The notes: generated from the letters alone by a model not told the origin. A stretch of DNA of 41,236 nucleotides from an uncultured Prevotellaceae bacterium (GCA_900319525.1 ONOU01000036.1:1-41236), one strand, 5' to 3'. Positions 8,501 through 16,194 are shown, counted from the first letter of the stretch. Translations and numbers: made by a program.

Positions 8501-10059
8501 TCTTTAAAAACTATGCGAGAGTCGGGACAACCATTTATGATTGTGGCAATTTTTGCTACCTGGCTCAATGTCTGACTTTTCTCGATTCCATATATTTTAG
8601 CCTTGGGGTAATGCTTTACGAACTCTGTTAGGAAATGTCCTGCTCCACAGGCATAATCCAAAACCTTCACTTTATTGGTGTGTGGAAATTGTGGCAAAGA
8701 ATTGATAATGAAGTTTACAATTGGTAGTGGAGTAAAGAATTGTCCCTCAGTTTGATGTACATTCTTGGAAAGAAGGCCTTCAAACAGGTCACCGAAAAAA
8801 TGGTTAGTTTCGCTTGAGCTCAGATTAATGTCTTGTATGAGGGCTGATATCTTTATAAGAATCTGAAAATTCATTTCAAATTCTTCTCTATTCTCCACAT
8901 CAATGAAGTTGAACTTCTTGATGTTGTAGAACTTCATTTCTTCAAAAAGCTCTTTAATCCCATCAAATAATCCATTCTTAATAGAACGATTTGTGTCTTC
9001 AAAAATCTGTTTAATGTCTTCTTCGTCTTTATTAATAACTTCAACATTAAAAAGCTGTTGCTTTCCCAACTGGTAGAGTTTCAATAAGCGGTTGCAGTAT
9101 TCCTTTGGGGTGTCACGGGCTATCCCTTTAAAATAAAACTGCAAGTCTTCTGGATTGTTAAGTTCATCTGTAATCTTGCAAAGGAACAGATCGATAAGGA
9201 TGTAAAACGAGTGCTCAAAATCTGTGATTGCATGATTCCGTAAAATTGTCGCAAACTCATGGTATATCGGACGTATTTCTGCATGTGATAACCCATTCAA
9301 ATCGTTTATTGTATATTTGAGCTTGCCTACGGAATATGCACTAATATCATCTTCAAAAAGACCTTTTGTTTCAAAGGATTTTCCATAGGTCTGATCCCAT
9401 ACTTCAAAATATTTCCCTTGCGCATTTGCAAATGACTTTGCGTTTTCAAGTTCATTGAGACGTTTTTCATTATCTTTCAGTGTGATAATGTGATTCTTTA
9501 GGATGATTTCTTTTTCTTCATAGTCGGCTGCAAAAAGGACAAGGTTCTGGCAAAGCCCCATTTCATTAACAAGTGGACCAAGATAACTGAACAATTGTCC
9601 ACCGTCTTTTTGCATTAAGTTCCATTCCTTGCTGAACTCAGTACCATAAGTCTTGTTTTCTATCAGAACCAGAGGATTGTATTCTTTATCAAAAACAAGG
9701 ATATCACCATAAGAGGGCTTGTTTACATGCCCGACTTTAAATGCCGGCTCAAACACAATGTGTTTAGGTTCGTACCCCTTCTCTAGTAATAGGTGAACAC
9801 AAACTAGACAGACAAAGTTTTCATTATGGCTAAAATCTAACGTTGTATCTCTATGTATAACGAAACCTTTTGCAAGCTTCTCGTTAGTAGGATACTCCCC
9901 GCTTGCAAAGCTTTCGTCAAGGGGTTCATAGCTAATTTTCTTTGAATTAAAGTTAACTGATATGCTGGCTCCAGTAGAGTATTGTTTCGTCCAGATATTA
10001 TTATTTTCTGTATATCCAAAACTTCTTAGAACTTCTTGTAAGTTGTCTTTTGTAATCAT
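5548..10059 (-). CDS. Fused restriction-modification-specificity protein (type IIG / type I-like, RMS in one chain)
   Basis: A 1503-residue single-chain system. In order: an N-terminal nuclease-like domain with GD119-ILVFD and E134-NK136 (PD-(D/E)XK type, HsdR_N-like); a helical linker; an N6-adenine methylase with a QFFTP start (near 440), SAM motif VLDYACGAGHF (466-476) and catalytic NPPY (546-549); then two HsdS-like target-recognition halves (about 955-1090 and 1125-1290), each ending in IPVPS/IPLPS...Q plus a coiled-coil spacer, implying a two-part recognition sequence. Residues about 1330-1503 form an extra C-terminal domain I cannot name. It would cut unmodified DNA and methylate host DNA. 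First gene of an AT-rich two-gene operon with the ApeA-like gene. Confidence 0.88.
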   Translation of the reverse strand: MITKDNLQEVLRSFGYTENNNIWTKQYSTGASISVNFNSKKISYEPLDESFASGEYPTNEKLAKGFVIHRDTTLDFSHNENFVCLVCVHLLLEKGYEPKHIVFEPAFKVGHVNKPSYGDILVFDKEYNPLVLIENKTYGTEFSKEWNLMQKDGGQLFSYLGPLVNEMGLCQNLVLFAADYEEKEIILKNHIITLKDNEKRLNELENAKSFANAQGKYFEVWDQTYGKSFETKGLFEDDISAYSVGKLKYTINDLNGLSHAEIRPIYHEFATILRNHAITDFEHSFYILIDLFLCKITDELNNPEDLQFYFKGIARDTPKEYCNRLLKLYQLGKQQLFNVEVINKDEEDIKQIFEDTNRSIKNGLFDGIKELFEEMKFYNIKKFNFIDVENREEFEMNFQILIKISALIQDINLSSSETNHFFGDLFEGLLSKNVHQTEGQFFTPLPIVNFIINSLPQFPHTNKVKVLDYACGAGHFLTEFVKHYPKAKIYGIEKSQTLSQVAKIATIINGCPDSRIVFKDSLSLMNTMDVRYQGFDKESFDCIIANPPYSVKGFLNTMEQKDRDQFELAKYVEEKAYSTNRAIECFFVERALHFLKKDGLMGIILPSSLLSNENIYTRTREIIFANFNILAITIMNSRTFGSTGTNTVILFAQKVKKNSEGLLHTFIAKKDYTQYTTSGAIDSYILKQGYPKDEYFAFMQEDILGENLKETSIFKDYAFNFKKSSISKSIQKEWFVKSTYFKADIKEKSKEYKKLFALFLLSNAYKQLEEAEYRRQFVAFAKDIECKKLNVYIQTENNIVAILQSPPEKIGDKSNKAEVVRFLGYDWSNRKGEEGIKYLTSHVLESDGSEDDEDKDNEIVQAINSIKYIETPLYNPDDDNDVSKFSYALRKHITDKCIKFSFGTGKVIFDKPFIGEKKALLQFSRLTDLIDFSKTAFNLSVKTSVDKKVEDIRYKKGIVVDILGNICEIQKGTAITSSELEEGEYKVVAGGVDFAYMHNKYNRPENVITVSASGANAGYVNFWREKIFASDCSTIIGNSFEETCFIYYFLKANQNLLFNLQKGAAQPHVYANDLKQIKIPVPSKELQHKIVTVCYEIDKEANTANEKINELKEEIRGIVSEIKGNSIKLGTIAQFKNGLNYKKSTYGKSVVRIVGVADFKENKSPSWDNIQTITIQEDVDEAFLLHEGDLVTVRSNGSRELVGRFMLIDEEPKERTTFSGFSIRVRIISDKVNSEFLYYMLSSSNVRQRLTTGSNGANIKSLNQDMLTNLEIPLPSMSEQKNIVERIREIEDEITSLKEVCDGAAVRKEAVLRRELIDDDKQGDDITENKTIDLHLSTEGYQHIESDTLMAAEPFECYKWNRFDQSIIDFFGGDKTILVGCYKDKNYQKWIISNGLYTVRLGNTTGSMEEKRPLFKNTTILILYDLDNIDKLAAFSVTNNKEMNKNELLAMNYPNKHPRKSYMTFNITPLEMDLSLLVKQHLIEQLIEIDPGKEKGTPVFIEP

Positions 10060-10335
10060 ATCCTCTTTCTTTTTCTCGCTAACTGAAAAAGTTAGGAGTT
10101 TTATCTGATGTTCTTTGTCCTCACAAAACTTGATAGCTCATTATCTGGCCACTTTTCTTAAGTGGAGCATGTATTTCGATTAATAATGCAGCAGGATCTA
10201 TTTACCTTAATAACCAAACCCCAATGCAGTCCCTGCAGGCCGACCAAAGCCTATATAACCGCAAAGGAGTTTGTTATATCGTTCAACTCTCGGTCTTTTG
10301 CAGGTCAAGAATATAAAATATTCTTGTTCCGGACG

Positions 10336-10343
10336 CAAAGATA
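10336..10343 (-). promoter_or_regulatory. Possible −7 box for the restriction-modification operon
   Basis: TATCTTTG on the minus strand fits TAnnTTTG. No TTTG is found at the right distance upstream. The resulting leader would be about 270 nt, long enough for leader-level control. Confidence 0.4.
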
Positions 10344-10450
10344 AGCATTTTTCTTGAAAAATGGGCATATCACATATCTAATGATTTCACACAATCCCAA
10401 ATCTCACAAAAACGCAAATCTGTAATCCGCTGCAAAATTACCCCATCCCA

Positions 10451-10467
10451 GTGCCATATTTAGGCAC
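10451..10467. repeat. GTGCC-N7-GGCAC inverted repeat
   Basis: A 5-bp-arm inverted repeat (10451-10455 with 10463-10467) upstream of the DUF1016 gene. Its GTGCC/GGCAC core is the same as that of the two intragenic inverted repeats at 11021-11087, hinting at one shared recognition site. Confidence 0.5.
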
Positions 10468-10593
10468 CACGAGCAGCAAAAACCTTAAAAAACGGGGGGC
10501 CTGGGGGGAGGAATATTAGGGGAATTATACAATTCCTTGTGGTTGGGGATGAGAATGAATTCTGAATGTGTTCGGTTAATCAGGATTTTGCAG

Positions 10594-10601
10594 TAATTTT
10601 G
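10594..10601 (+). promoter_or_regulatory. Possible −7 box for the DUF1016 gene
   Basis: TAATTTTG fits TAnnTTTG. A weak TTCG (10571-10574) lies 19 nt upstream in place of TTTG. The leader would be about 65 nt. Confidence 0.4.
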
Positions 10602-10672
10602 CTGGCGCTATGAAGACCCTTCATGGTTGATTCCACATAGCACCTAACAGGAACTCGTAGAACGATGATAAT

Positions 10673-11800
10673 ATGAAACGTAAAAATAATAACGACATCG
10701 CCCCACTTGCCCACAGAGATGAGTTTGAAGTGGTGTATTACATCATATCATCACATCGCAACAAGGTAGTTCAAGTCATTAATAACGAATCGCTATTGAT
10801 GATGTGGGAAATCGGCGGTTTTGTCTCTACCAAAATCAAGACTGCCAGCTGGGGTGATGGTGTCGTTAGGCAATTAGCTGAATATATTTACACAAAGGAT
10901 CCAACGGCTAGAGGATGGAGTTACCGCACCCTCTATAAAATGGTTCAATTCTATGACACCTATTCATCAGAGTCTTTTGCAATGGTGCTCTCACAAGCCA
11001 ATGTGCCTGCATCTGATGAATTTGTGCCATTAAGAACGGCACAAAACAGCGATTTAGAATTTGTGCCATTTGAAATGGCACAAATTCCGAATGTATTGTT
11101 CTGCACCGGATGGACCAATCACCAGATCATCCTGAATAGATGCAAAACCGACCAGGAAAGGTTATTCTACATGCTCTACGCCGGTCGCGAACGGTTACAG
11201 AACAAGGAACTGATTCGCGCCATTAAAACGAATGTCATGGATTCATTACTTGGAGGAAAGAACAGGCAGTCCCAGACCATGGCTAAGACATATCCTTCAT
11301 CTTCAACACTATTCAAGGAAAGAATCTATCTTGACATGTTAGGCTTGCCTCTCAAATATAAGGAATCAAAGCTTCGCAAAGAGATTGTCTCGCACATGAA
11401 AGATTTCATTTTGGAGTTGGGTAAAGATTTCTTATTTATCGATGAAGAGCACCGCATTACCATTGGAGGCAAGACTTTTAAGATAGACCTGTTATTCTAT
11501 CATCGCCTGCTTCAATGCATGGTTGCAATTGAATTAAAAACGACAGAATTCCATCCCAAGGATCTGGGGCAATTAGAGTTCTATCTCGAGGCGCTTGATC
11601 AAGAAGAGAAGCGCCATAACGAGAACCCAAGTATAGGCATCCTGTTATGTAAAGAAGCCGACTTGGAGGTAGTTCGTTACGCGCTCAACAGGAGTATGTC
11701 TCCCACAATGGTGACCCAATATAAAGAGCAGTTACAAGTTGGCGGAGTCATTCAGCGCAGCTTAGTTGAGTTTTGCAAGTTCTTAGGCAACGAGAAATAA
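10673..11800 (+). CDS. DUF1016/YhcG-family PD-(D/E)XK nuclease
   Basis: A 375-residue protein with the two-domain build of the YhcG family: an N-terminal DUF1016_N winged-helix-like part (about 15-105, with LLMMWEIGGFVS and GWSYRTLYKM) and a C-terminal nuclease (about 205-360). Catalytic residues are visible: D272 in FKIDLLFYHR, E287-LK289 in AIELKT, and Q300 in LGQLEFYLEAL. Between them, residues about 111-140 form a repeat-like linker (EFVPLRTAQ, EFVPFEMAQ) encoded by DNA inverted repeats. Family members are often found next to restriction-modification loci, as here; the exact role is not firmly known. It ends 26 nt before a core-like transporter gene of very different base composition. Confidence 0.92.
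   Translation: MKRKNNNDIAPLAHRDEFEVVYYIISSHRNKVVQVINNESLLMMWEIGGFVSTKIKTASWGDGVVRQLAEYIYTKDPTARGWSYRTLYKMVQFYDTYSSESFAMVLSQANVPASDEFVPLRTAQNSDLEFVPFEMAQIPNVLFCTGWTNHQIILNRCKTDQERLFYMLYAGRERLQNKELIRAIKTNVMDSLLGGKNRQSQTMAKTYPSSSTLFKERIYLDMLGLPLKYKESKLRKEIVSHMKDFILELGKDFLFIDEEHRITIGGKTFKIDLLFYHRLLQCMVAIELKTTEFHPKDLGQLEFYLEALDQEEKRHNENPSIGILLCKEADLEVVRYALNRSMSPTMVTQYKEQLQVGGVIQRSLVEFCKFLGNEK
11021..11087. repeat. Two inverted repeats inside the DUF1016 gene
   Basis: Repeat 1: TTTGTGCC (11021-11028) with GGCACAAA (11038-11045). Repeat 2: a perfect 14-bp palindrome (11057-11070 with 11074-11087, loop TGA). Both left arms carry GAATTTGTGCC, so they are also direct repeats. They encode the linker repeats EFVPxxxAQ. 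Confidence 0.75.
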
Positions 11801-11826
11801 AATTTTCACCTTGATAACCACACGCT

Positions 11827-12807
11827 ATGAAGACCATTATCAATTTCTTGAAGAATTGGACGTTGCCCAGCGCGATTGTGTCGGGCACAGTCATCTATCT
11901 GATATTCTACTGGGTTCGGGCCCTGGACCCCGTGAGCGAGGTGATGGAGCCGATTTTTGACACCATCCTGCCGCTGTTCATGAGCCTGATATTGTTCACG
12001 ACATTCCTGCGGGTGGATTTCCACAAGATGCGCCCGGCGATGTGGCACCTGTGGGTGTCGGTGTTCCAGGTGGTGCTGGTGGCGCTGCTGGTGGCACTCA
12101 TCCTGGGCTTTGACATGAAGGGTAAGGACCTGATCCTGATGGAGGGCATCTTGACGTGCGTCATCTGTCCCGGTGCCAGCGCGGCTCCCGTGGTGACGGG
12201 CAAGCTGGGCGGTAACCTGGAGACGATGACCAGCTATGTGTTCCTGAGCAACCTGGTGACCGTCGTGGCCGTGCCCGTGGTGTTCCCGCTCATTGACCAG
12301 GGCGTGGACATCGACTTCTGGAGCGCCTTCTGGATGATCATGTACAAGGTGTTCCTGGTGCTGGTGCTGCCGCTCATCGGCGCCTATCTCGTGAAGCATT
12401 ACCTGCCGCGCGTGCAGCAGCGCCTGGTCGCCATCCAGGACCTGTCGTTCTACATGTGGGGCATCTCGCTGACCATCGTCACCGGTTGCACGGTGAAGAA
12501 TATCATTAACAGCGGAGCTCCCGTGATGTTCCTGGTCACGATCGCGCTGGTGTCGCTGCTCATCTGCCTGGCGCAGTTCGCCGTGGGCCGGTACATTGGG
12601 CACTTCTTCGGCACCGTCATCGAGAGCGGCCAAGGGCTGGGGCAAAAGAACACGGCCTTTGCCGTGTGGATTGCCTACACCTACCTGAGCCCGCTGTCGG
12701 TGGCAGGCCCGGGCTGCTACATCCTGTGGCAAAACGCCATCAACAGCCTGGAAATCTGGCATCACCGCCGCCAGCAGGAGTCTCGCGCTAAGGCGTTAAG
12801 ACGGTAA
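11827..12807 (+). CDS. Bile acid:sodium symporter (SBF)-like transporter
   Basis: A 326-residue inner-membrane protein with about 9-10 hydrophobic segments. It resembles the SBF/BASS superfamily: LPLFMSLILFTTFLRVDF near residue 50, CPGASAAPVVTGKLGGN near 118 (a crossover-type motif), and GQGLGQKNTAFAVWIAYTYLSP near 270 followed by GPGCYILWQN, all typical of this family. The substrate is not known; sodium-coupled uptake of an organic anion is the family expectation. The start ATG at 11827 gives a normal N-terminus. No promoter is evident in the 26 nt after the DUF1016 gene. The hotdog thioesterase gene follows 27 nt later, so the two may form one transcript. Confidence 0.82.
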   Translation: MKTIINFLKNWTLPSAIVSGTVIYLIFYWVRALDPVSEVMEPIFDTILPLFMSLILFTTFLRVDFHKMRPAMWHLWVSVFQVVLVALLVALILGFDMKGKDLILMEGILTCVICPGASAAPVVTGKLGGNLETMTSYVFLSNLVTVVAVPVVFPLIDQGVDIDFWSAFWMIMYKVFLVLVLPLIGAYLVKHYLPRVQQRLVAIQDLSFYMWGISLTIVTGCTVKNIINSGAPVMFLVTIALVSLLICLAQFAVGRYIGHFFGTVIESGQGLGQKNTAFAVWIAYTYLSPLSVAGPGCYILWQNAINSLEIWHHRRQQESRAKALRR

Positions 12808-12834
12808 GGTTTTTTATTATTTTCTACACTTGAG

Positions 12835-13314
12835 ATGAAAAAATTGATCAATCCACACCTTCACAAGGAAGGTTATAACTGCTTCGGGTGCAGCCCGACG
12901 AACGCTATCGGCCTGCATCTGGAATTCTGGGAAGACGGCGAGGAAATTGTCGCCACCTGGGTCCCTAACGTCAATTTTGACGGCTGGGTCGAGACGCTGC
13001 ATGGCGGCATCATCAGCACCCTCATCGACGAGACCGCTTACTGGACGCTCTCGCGCCGGCTGCAACGGGCTGGAGTAACGACAAAACTTGAAGTGAAATT
13101 CCGCCGTCCTGTCTCGACGCGTGACAGCCATGTGACCCTGCGCGGACGATTGACTGGCAACGTGCGCAACTACTACACCGTCCATGTCACCTTGCACGAC
13201 AGCCAGGGGCGCCTGTGCGACGAGGGCGACGTGGTCTATTGCATGTTTGACACCGAACGCTCACGCGAGATGGGCTTCAGCGCCTGCCTCACCGAGGACG
13301 AGGCCCGCGTCTAG
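12835..13314 (+). CDS. PaaI-type hotdog-fold thioesterase
   Basis: A 159-residue single hotdog-domain protein. Seen: N-terminal NCFGCSPTNAIGLHLEFW, common in this PaaI/YbgC-like subgroup; the loop TLHGGIISTLIDETAYW (H56-GG and D65-E66), which holds the acyl-CoA-binding and catalytic region; and VKFRRPV followed by RGRLTG. It would hydrolyse an acyl-CoA thioester in the cytoplasm; the acyl group is not known. It follows the transporter by 27 nt on the same strand. A hairpin overlaps its stop codon. Confidence 0.85.
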   Translation: MKKLINPHLHKEGYNCFGCSPTNAIGLHLEFWEDGEEIVATWVPNVNFDGWVETLHGGIISTLIDETAYWTLSRRLQRAGVTTKLEVKFRRPVSTRDSHVTLRGRLTGNVRNYYTVHVTLHDSQGRLCDEGDVVYCMFDTERSREMGFSACLTEDEARV

Positions 13315-13338
13315 ATTCTCACTTCGTGAGAGGTCTAG
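13311..13338. terminator. Hairpin overlapping the thioesterase stop codon
   Basis: CTAGA (13311-13315) pairs with TCTAG (13334-13338) around an inner TCTCAC-TTC-GTGAGA stem (13317-13331). No T-run follows, so it is only a possible terminator or RNA-protecting structure. Confidence 0.4.
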
Positions 13339-13419
13339 GGTCTAGGGTTTAGGGGGGCTTACGCGAGTAACGAGGATAATGTGTCGCTGGCTGCTGAACA
13401 GGTTGAGTGGACATGAGCA

Positions 13420-15072
13420 ATGATAATGAATTCAAAAATGAAGGAAAAGATGGATAAAACGGAGAATATGGAGAAAGAATTGAACATTGGATTGTCATTC
13501 TCGGGAGGCGGATACCGTGCCGCCACGTTTGACCTGGGTGCGCTGTCGTTCCTGAACAGCATCAAACTGGAGGGCGGACGCACGCTGCTGGAGTGCGTGA
13601 CGGTGCTGGCATCAGTATCGGGAGGCACAATCCCGGCGATGAAGTATATGCTGGCTCAGGCTCATGAGCAGTCTGTCGATGAGATGGTCAAGGAGGTGTT
13701 TAACTTCCTGTGCAATGAAGATCTGGTCGATCGGGCCATGAGCGAGATGAGCGCCCAGAAGGCCAACCCAGACGCCTCACTTATCAAAATCATGGCAGGC
13801 ATCTATGACGAGCGCCTTTTCGGCAATGCCAAGATAGGCGACATCATCAAAAAAATTGATGATCTGAACGTCAAGGACTACACGGCACTGGCCACCGACT
13901 TTGACAACTCGCTGCCGTTCCGGTTCCGCATCTCGAACCGCAAGGGCGTGTTCGGCAACAACAAGCACAGTATTGGGAAAGATGTGGTTCAACACATCAC
14001 GCCTGGCGAGGCGCTGGCCTGCTCATCGTGTTTCCCCAGCGGATTTGAGCCGATGATGTACCCCGACGATTTCCAGGTCTCGAAACGTGAGGACTTCGAC
14101 AAGGCAAGCACTCCGACGTTCGGCATCATGGATGGCGGCGTAGCGGACAATCAGGGCATCGAATCGGTCCTGCTGGCAGAGGAACGCGTGCGCAACAATC
14201 GCAAGGACGAGTCAAGCACCAACAAGGCTCTCGACCTTGTCATCATCAGTGATGTCGCTAGCCCGTACATGAAGGGGTATGCTCCCAGCGAGCACATGCT
14301 GCCCAAGTGCCTGGGTAAGTTGACCCTGGGCCGCCTGCGCAACTACGGCATCATCAGCGAACTGGTCATGCTCGCCCTGACCGTTCTCGCCTATGCGCTG
14401 GGCTGGCAGTTCTGGCTAGGCGTGTTCTCGGTCATCCTGGGCATCGTCACGGCAGGGAACATCCTCGGGTATGTATTGAAAAAGAAGATGTACAAGGCCA
14501 TTGGCAAGACATTTATCGGGAACAGAGCCTCATTTATCAGCCACTTGAAGTTTGCCACCCTCGAGAGCCTGCTGATGAATCGTGCCAAGTCGGTAGTGGA
14601 GATGAGCAGCGTGGTGTTCCTGAAACGCCTGCGCAAGATGAGTTACAGCTCCATCTATAAGGACAGGGAGTGGAAGAACAGGGTCGTGACGAGCACCATC
14701 TATGAACTGCGTCCCGACGAGCAGTGGCAGAAGATGGACAACAATGACACCTTGCCCGATTACCTCGCTCCCAGCGAGGACATGCAGCAGATCAGCCAGC
14801 AAGCCGCCAGCATGGGCACCACCCTGTGGTTCACCGACCAAGAGAAAGCAGAGGGGATGCCCCAGGCCATCTTTGCCTGCGGCCAGTACACGATGTGCTT
14901 CAATCTGCTCAGCTATATCGAGAGTATCGAGAAAGACAATACCAACCTTACCGAAGCCCACGACCTGATCAAGGCCTGCAAGCCGCAACTGCTTGAGGCT
15001 TGGGAAAAGTTCAAGGAAAATCCCCGTTGTATGCTTCCTGAGGAATTCAAGTTACTAAAATTAAAAACTTGA
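13420..15072 (+). CDS. Patatin-like phospholipase with an internal membrane segment
   Basis: A 550-residue patatin-fold hydrolase. Seen: the oxyanion-hole glycines SFSGGGYRA (residues 26-34); the nucleophile elbow ASVSGGT with S67 (a GXSXG variant with Ser in the first position); and DGG at 238-240 with D238 as the second member of the Ser-Asp dyad. Residues about 312-353 form one or two hydrophobic helices in the middle of the chain, after the catalytic domain, so the protein is probably membrane-bound. Family members release fatty acids from lipids. The start is uncertain: several ATGs occur at the N-terminus (13420, 13426, 13438). Its 3' end overlaps the convergent lpxB gene by 12 nt. A defence effector role is possible but no partner sensor gene is next to it. 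Confidence 0.85.
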   Translation: MIMNSKMKEKMDKTENMEKELNIGLSFSGGGYRAATFDLGALSFLNSIKLEGGRTLLECVTVLASVSGGTIPAMKYMLAQAHEQSVDEMVKEVFNFLCNEDLVDRAMSEMSAQKANPDASLIKIMAGIYDERLFGNAKIGDIIKKIDDLNVKDYTALATDFDNSLPFRFRISNRKGVFGNNKHSIGKDVVQHITPGEALACSSCFPSGFEPMMYPDDFQVSKREDFDKASTPTFGIMDGGVADNQGIESVLLAEERVRNNRKDESSTNKALDLVIISDVASPYMKGYAPSEHMLPKCLGKLTLGRLRNYGIISELVMLALTVLAYALGWQFWLGVFSVILGIVTAGNILGYVLKKKMYKAIGKTFIGNRASFISHLKFATLESLLMNRAKSVVEMSSVVFLKRLRKMSYSSIYKDREWKNRVVTSTIYELRPDEQWQKMDNNDTLPDYLAPSEDMQQISQQAASMGTTLWFTDQEKAEGMPQAIFACGQYTMCFNLLSYIESIEKDNTNLTEAHDLIKACKPQLLEAWEKFKENPRCMLPEEFKLLKLKT

Positions 15073-16194
15073 GTGCGCGCTACATATCAGTCTGGCGGCA
15101 GTCATGGTGCACACGTCTGTGCCCAAGCGCTCGGCCAGGCGACGGTAGCCGTCGAGCATGGCGGTGCGCTCTGGGGTGTCGCCGAGCAGGGCGGTCAGGT
15201 GACGGTCGATGCTATCGACGGTGCACAGGTGCATCAGCAGCTCGGGAATGACGGGCTCGTCGGTGATGAGGTTGGGGAGCGTGACGTATTTTCCCGTCAA
15301 CAATTGGCGATAGAAGTTATAGGACCACTTGCTGCCGTTAAAACGGTAGCAGGCAACCTGCGGCGTGCCCAGCAGTGCCGTCTCGAGGGTCGCGGTGCCT
15401 GACGTAACAAGGGCTGCACGGGCATGGTGCACAAGAGGATAAGTGGCATCGCGCAGCACGGGAACGGCTGTCTTGCCCATGACGTCACGATAGAGGCTGT
15501 CGTCGATGCTGGGGGCACCGGCGATCACGGGCTGGTACTCGGGATGGCGGGCCGCAGCCTGGAGCATGAGCGGCAGATTATCGCGTATTTCCCTCACGCG
15601 GCTGCCCGGCACAAGGGCGATAATCGGTTTGCCCGAAAGGCCAAATTCCCCGATGAAACGGTCAAAATCGGGGAAATCCCTGCTGGCTTGCGCCACTTCC
15701 TGCACCGTGGGATTACCCACATAGGTCGCCTTGTAACCATGTTCCTGGTACCAATCGGGCTCAAAAGGCAGAATGCAGTACATGTGATCGACGTAGCGGC
15801 GGATATCCTTGACACGCCACTCCTTCCACACCCACACCTTGGGCGAGATGAAGTAATGCACGGGGATGCCCAGGTTGTGGGCATACTTGGCGACCTTGAG
15901 GTTGAACGACGGGTAGTCGATCAGTATCACGTGGCCGGGGTGCCACTCGTCAATGGAACGGCGTGCCGTACCCAGAAAGCCAAGGATCTTGCCCAGATGG
16001 CGCACCACGTCAGCAAATCCCATGTAGGCCATATCACGATAATGTATAATGGGCTGCGCACCCGCCTGAGCGGCCATGAGGTCACCCCCCAAGAAGCGGA
16101 ATTCGGCCTCGGCGTCAATTTGCTTGATCGACTCGATCAAGTGGGAGGCGTGCAAGTCGCCCGACGCCTCGCCGGCGATAAGGAAGTATTTCAT
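15061..16194 (-). CDS. lpxB: Lipid-A-disaccharide synthase
   Basis: A 377-residue protein close to the usual LpxB length (about 380). It joins UDP-2,3-diacylglucosamine and lipid X to make the lipid A disaccharide at the cytoplasmic face of the inner membrane. Seen: the hallmark N-terminus YFLIAGEASGDLHASHL; MGFADVVRHL; IDYPSFNLKVAKYA; YFISPKVWVWKEWR; and LVPGSRVREI (near 212) of the nucleotide-sugar region, followed by VTSGTATLETALLGTPQV. Its ATG overlaps the folA stop by 4 nt (ATGA), which implies translational coupling. It ends tail-to-tail with the patatin gene with a 12-nt overlap. Confidence 0.97.
   Translation of the reverse strand: MKYFLIAGEASGDLHASHLIESIKQIDAEAEFRFLGGDLMAAQAGAQPIIHYRDMAYMGFADVVRHLGKILGFLGTARRSIDEWHPGHVILIDYPSFNLKVAKYAHNLGIPVHYFISPKVWVWKEWRVKDIRRYVDHMYCILPFEPDWYQEHGYKATYVGNPTVQEVAQASRDFPDFDRFIGEFGLSGKPIIALVPGSRVREIRDNLPLMLQAAARHPEYQPVIAGAPSIDDSLYRDVMGKTAVPVLRDATYPLVHHARAALVTSGTATLETALLGTPQVACYRFNGSKWSYNFYRQLLTGKYVTLPNLITDEPVIPELLMHLCTVDSIDRHLTALLGDTPERTAMLDGYRRLAERLGTDVCTMTAARLICSAHSSF

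Larger units (their letters stand above)
10060..10672. other. Divergent intergenic region between the R-M and DUF1016 genes
   Basis: A 613-nt stretch with no convincing gene. From left to right: a small hairpin CTAACT/AGTTAG (10079-10095) near the R-M start; a minus-strand −7 box (10336-10343); a GTGCC/GGCAC inverted repeat (10451-10467); clustered G-runs (10494-10499, 10503-10508, 10510-10511, 10519-10522); an inverted repeat GGAATT/AATTCC (10521-10536); and a plus-strand −7 box (10594-10601). It presumably holds the divergent promoters of both genes. Confidence 0.6.
4175..11800. other. AT-rich accessory (defence) island
   Basis: Three nucleic-acid-directed genes (ApeA-like HEPN, fused R-M-S protein, DUF1016 nuclease) sit between core genes whose coding sequence is visibly much richer in G+C. 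The contrast suggests horizontal acquisition. I saw no integrase, transposase, tRNA or clear target-site duplication at the edges, so the mode of entry is unknown. The DUF1016 gene is intermediate in composition and may have come separately. Confidence 0.65.

Noticed and set aside
11021-11087. A CRISPR-like array in the DUF1016 gene
   Set aside because: Only two imperfect units, palindromic and in frame with the protein; no regular spacers.
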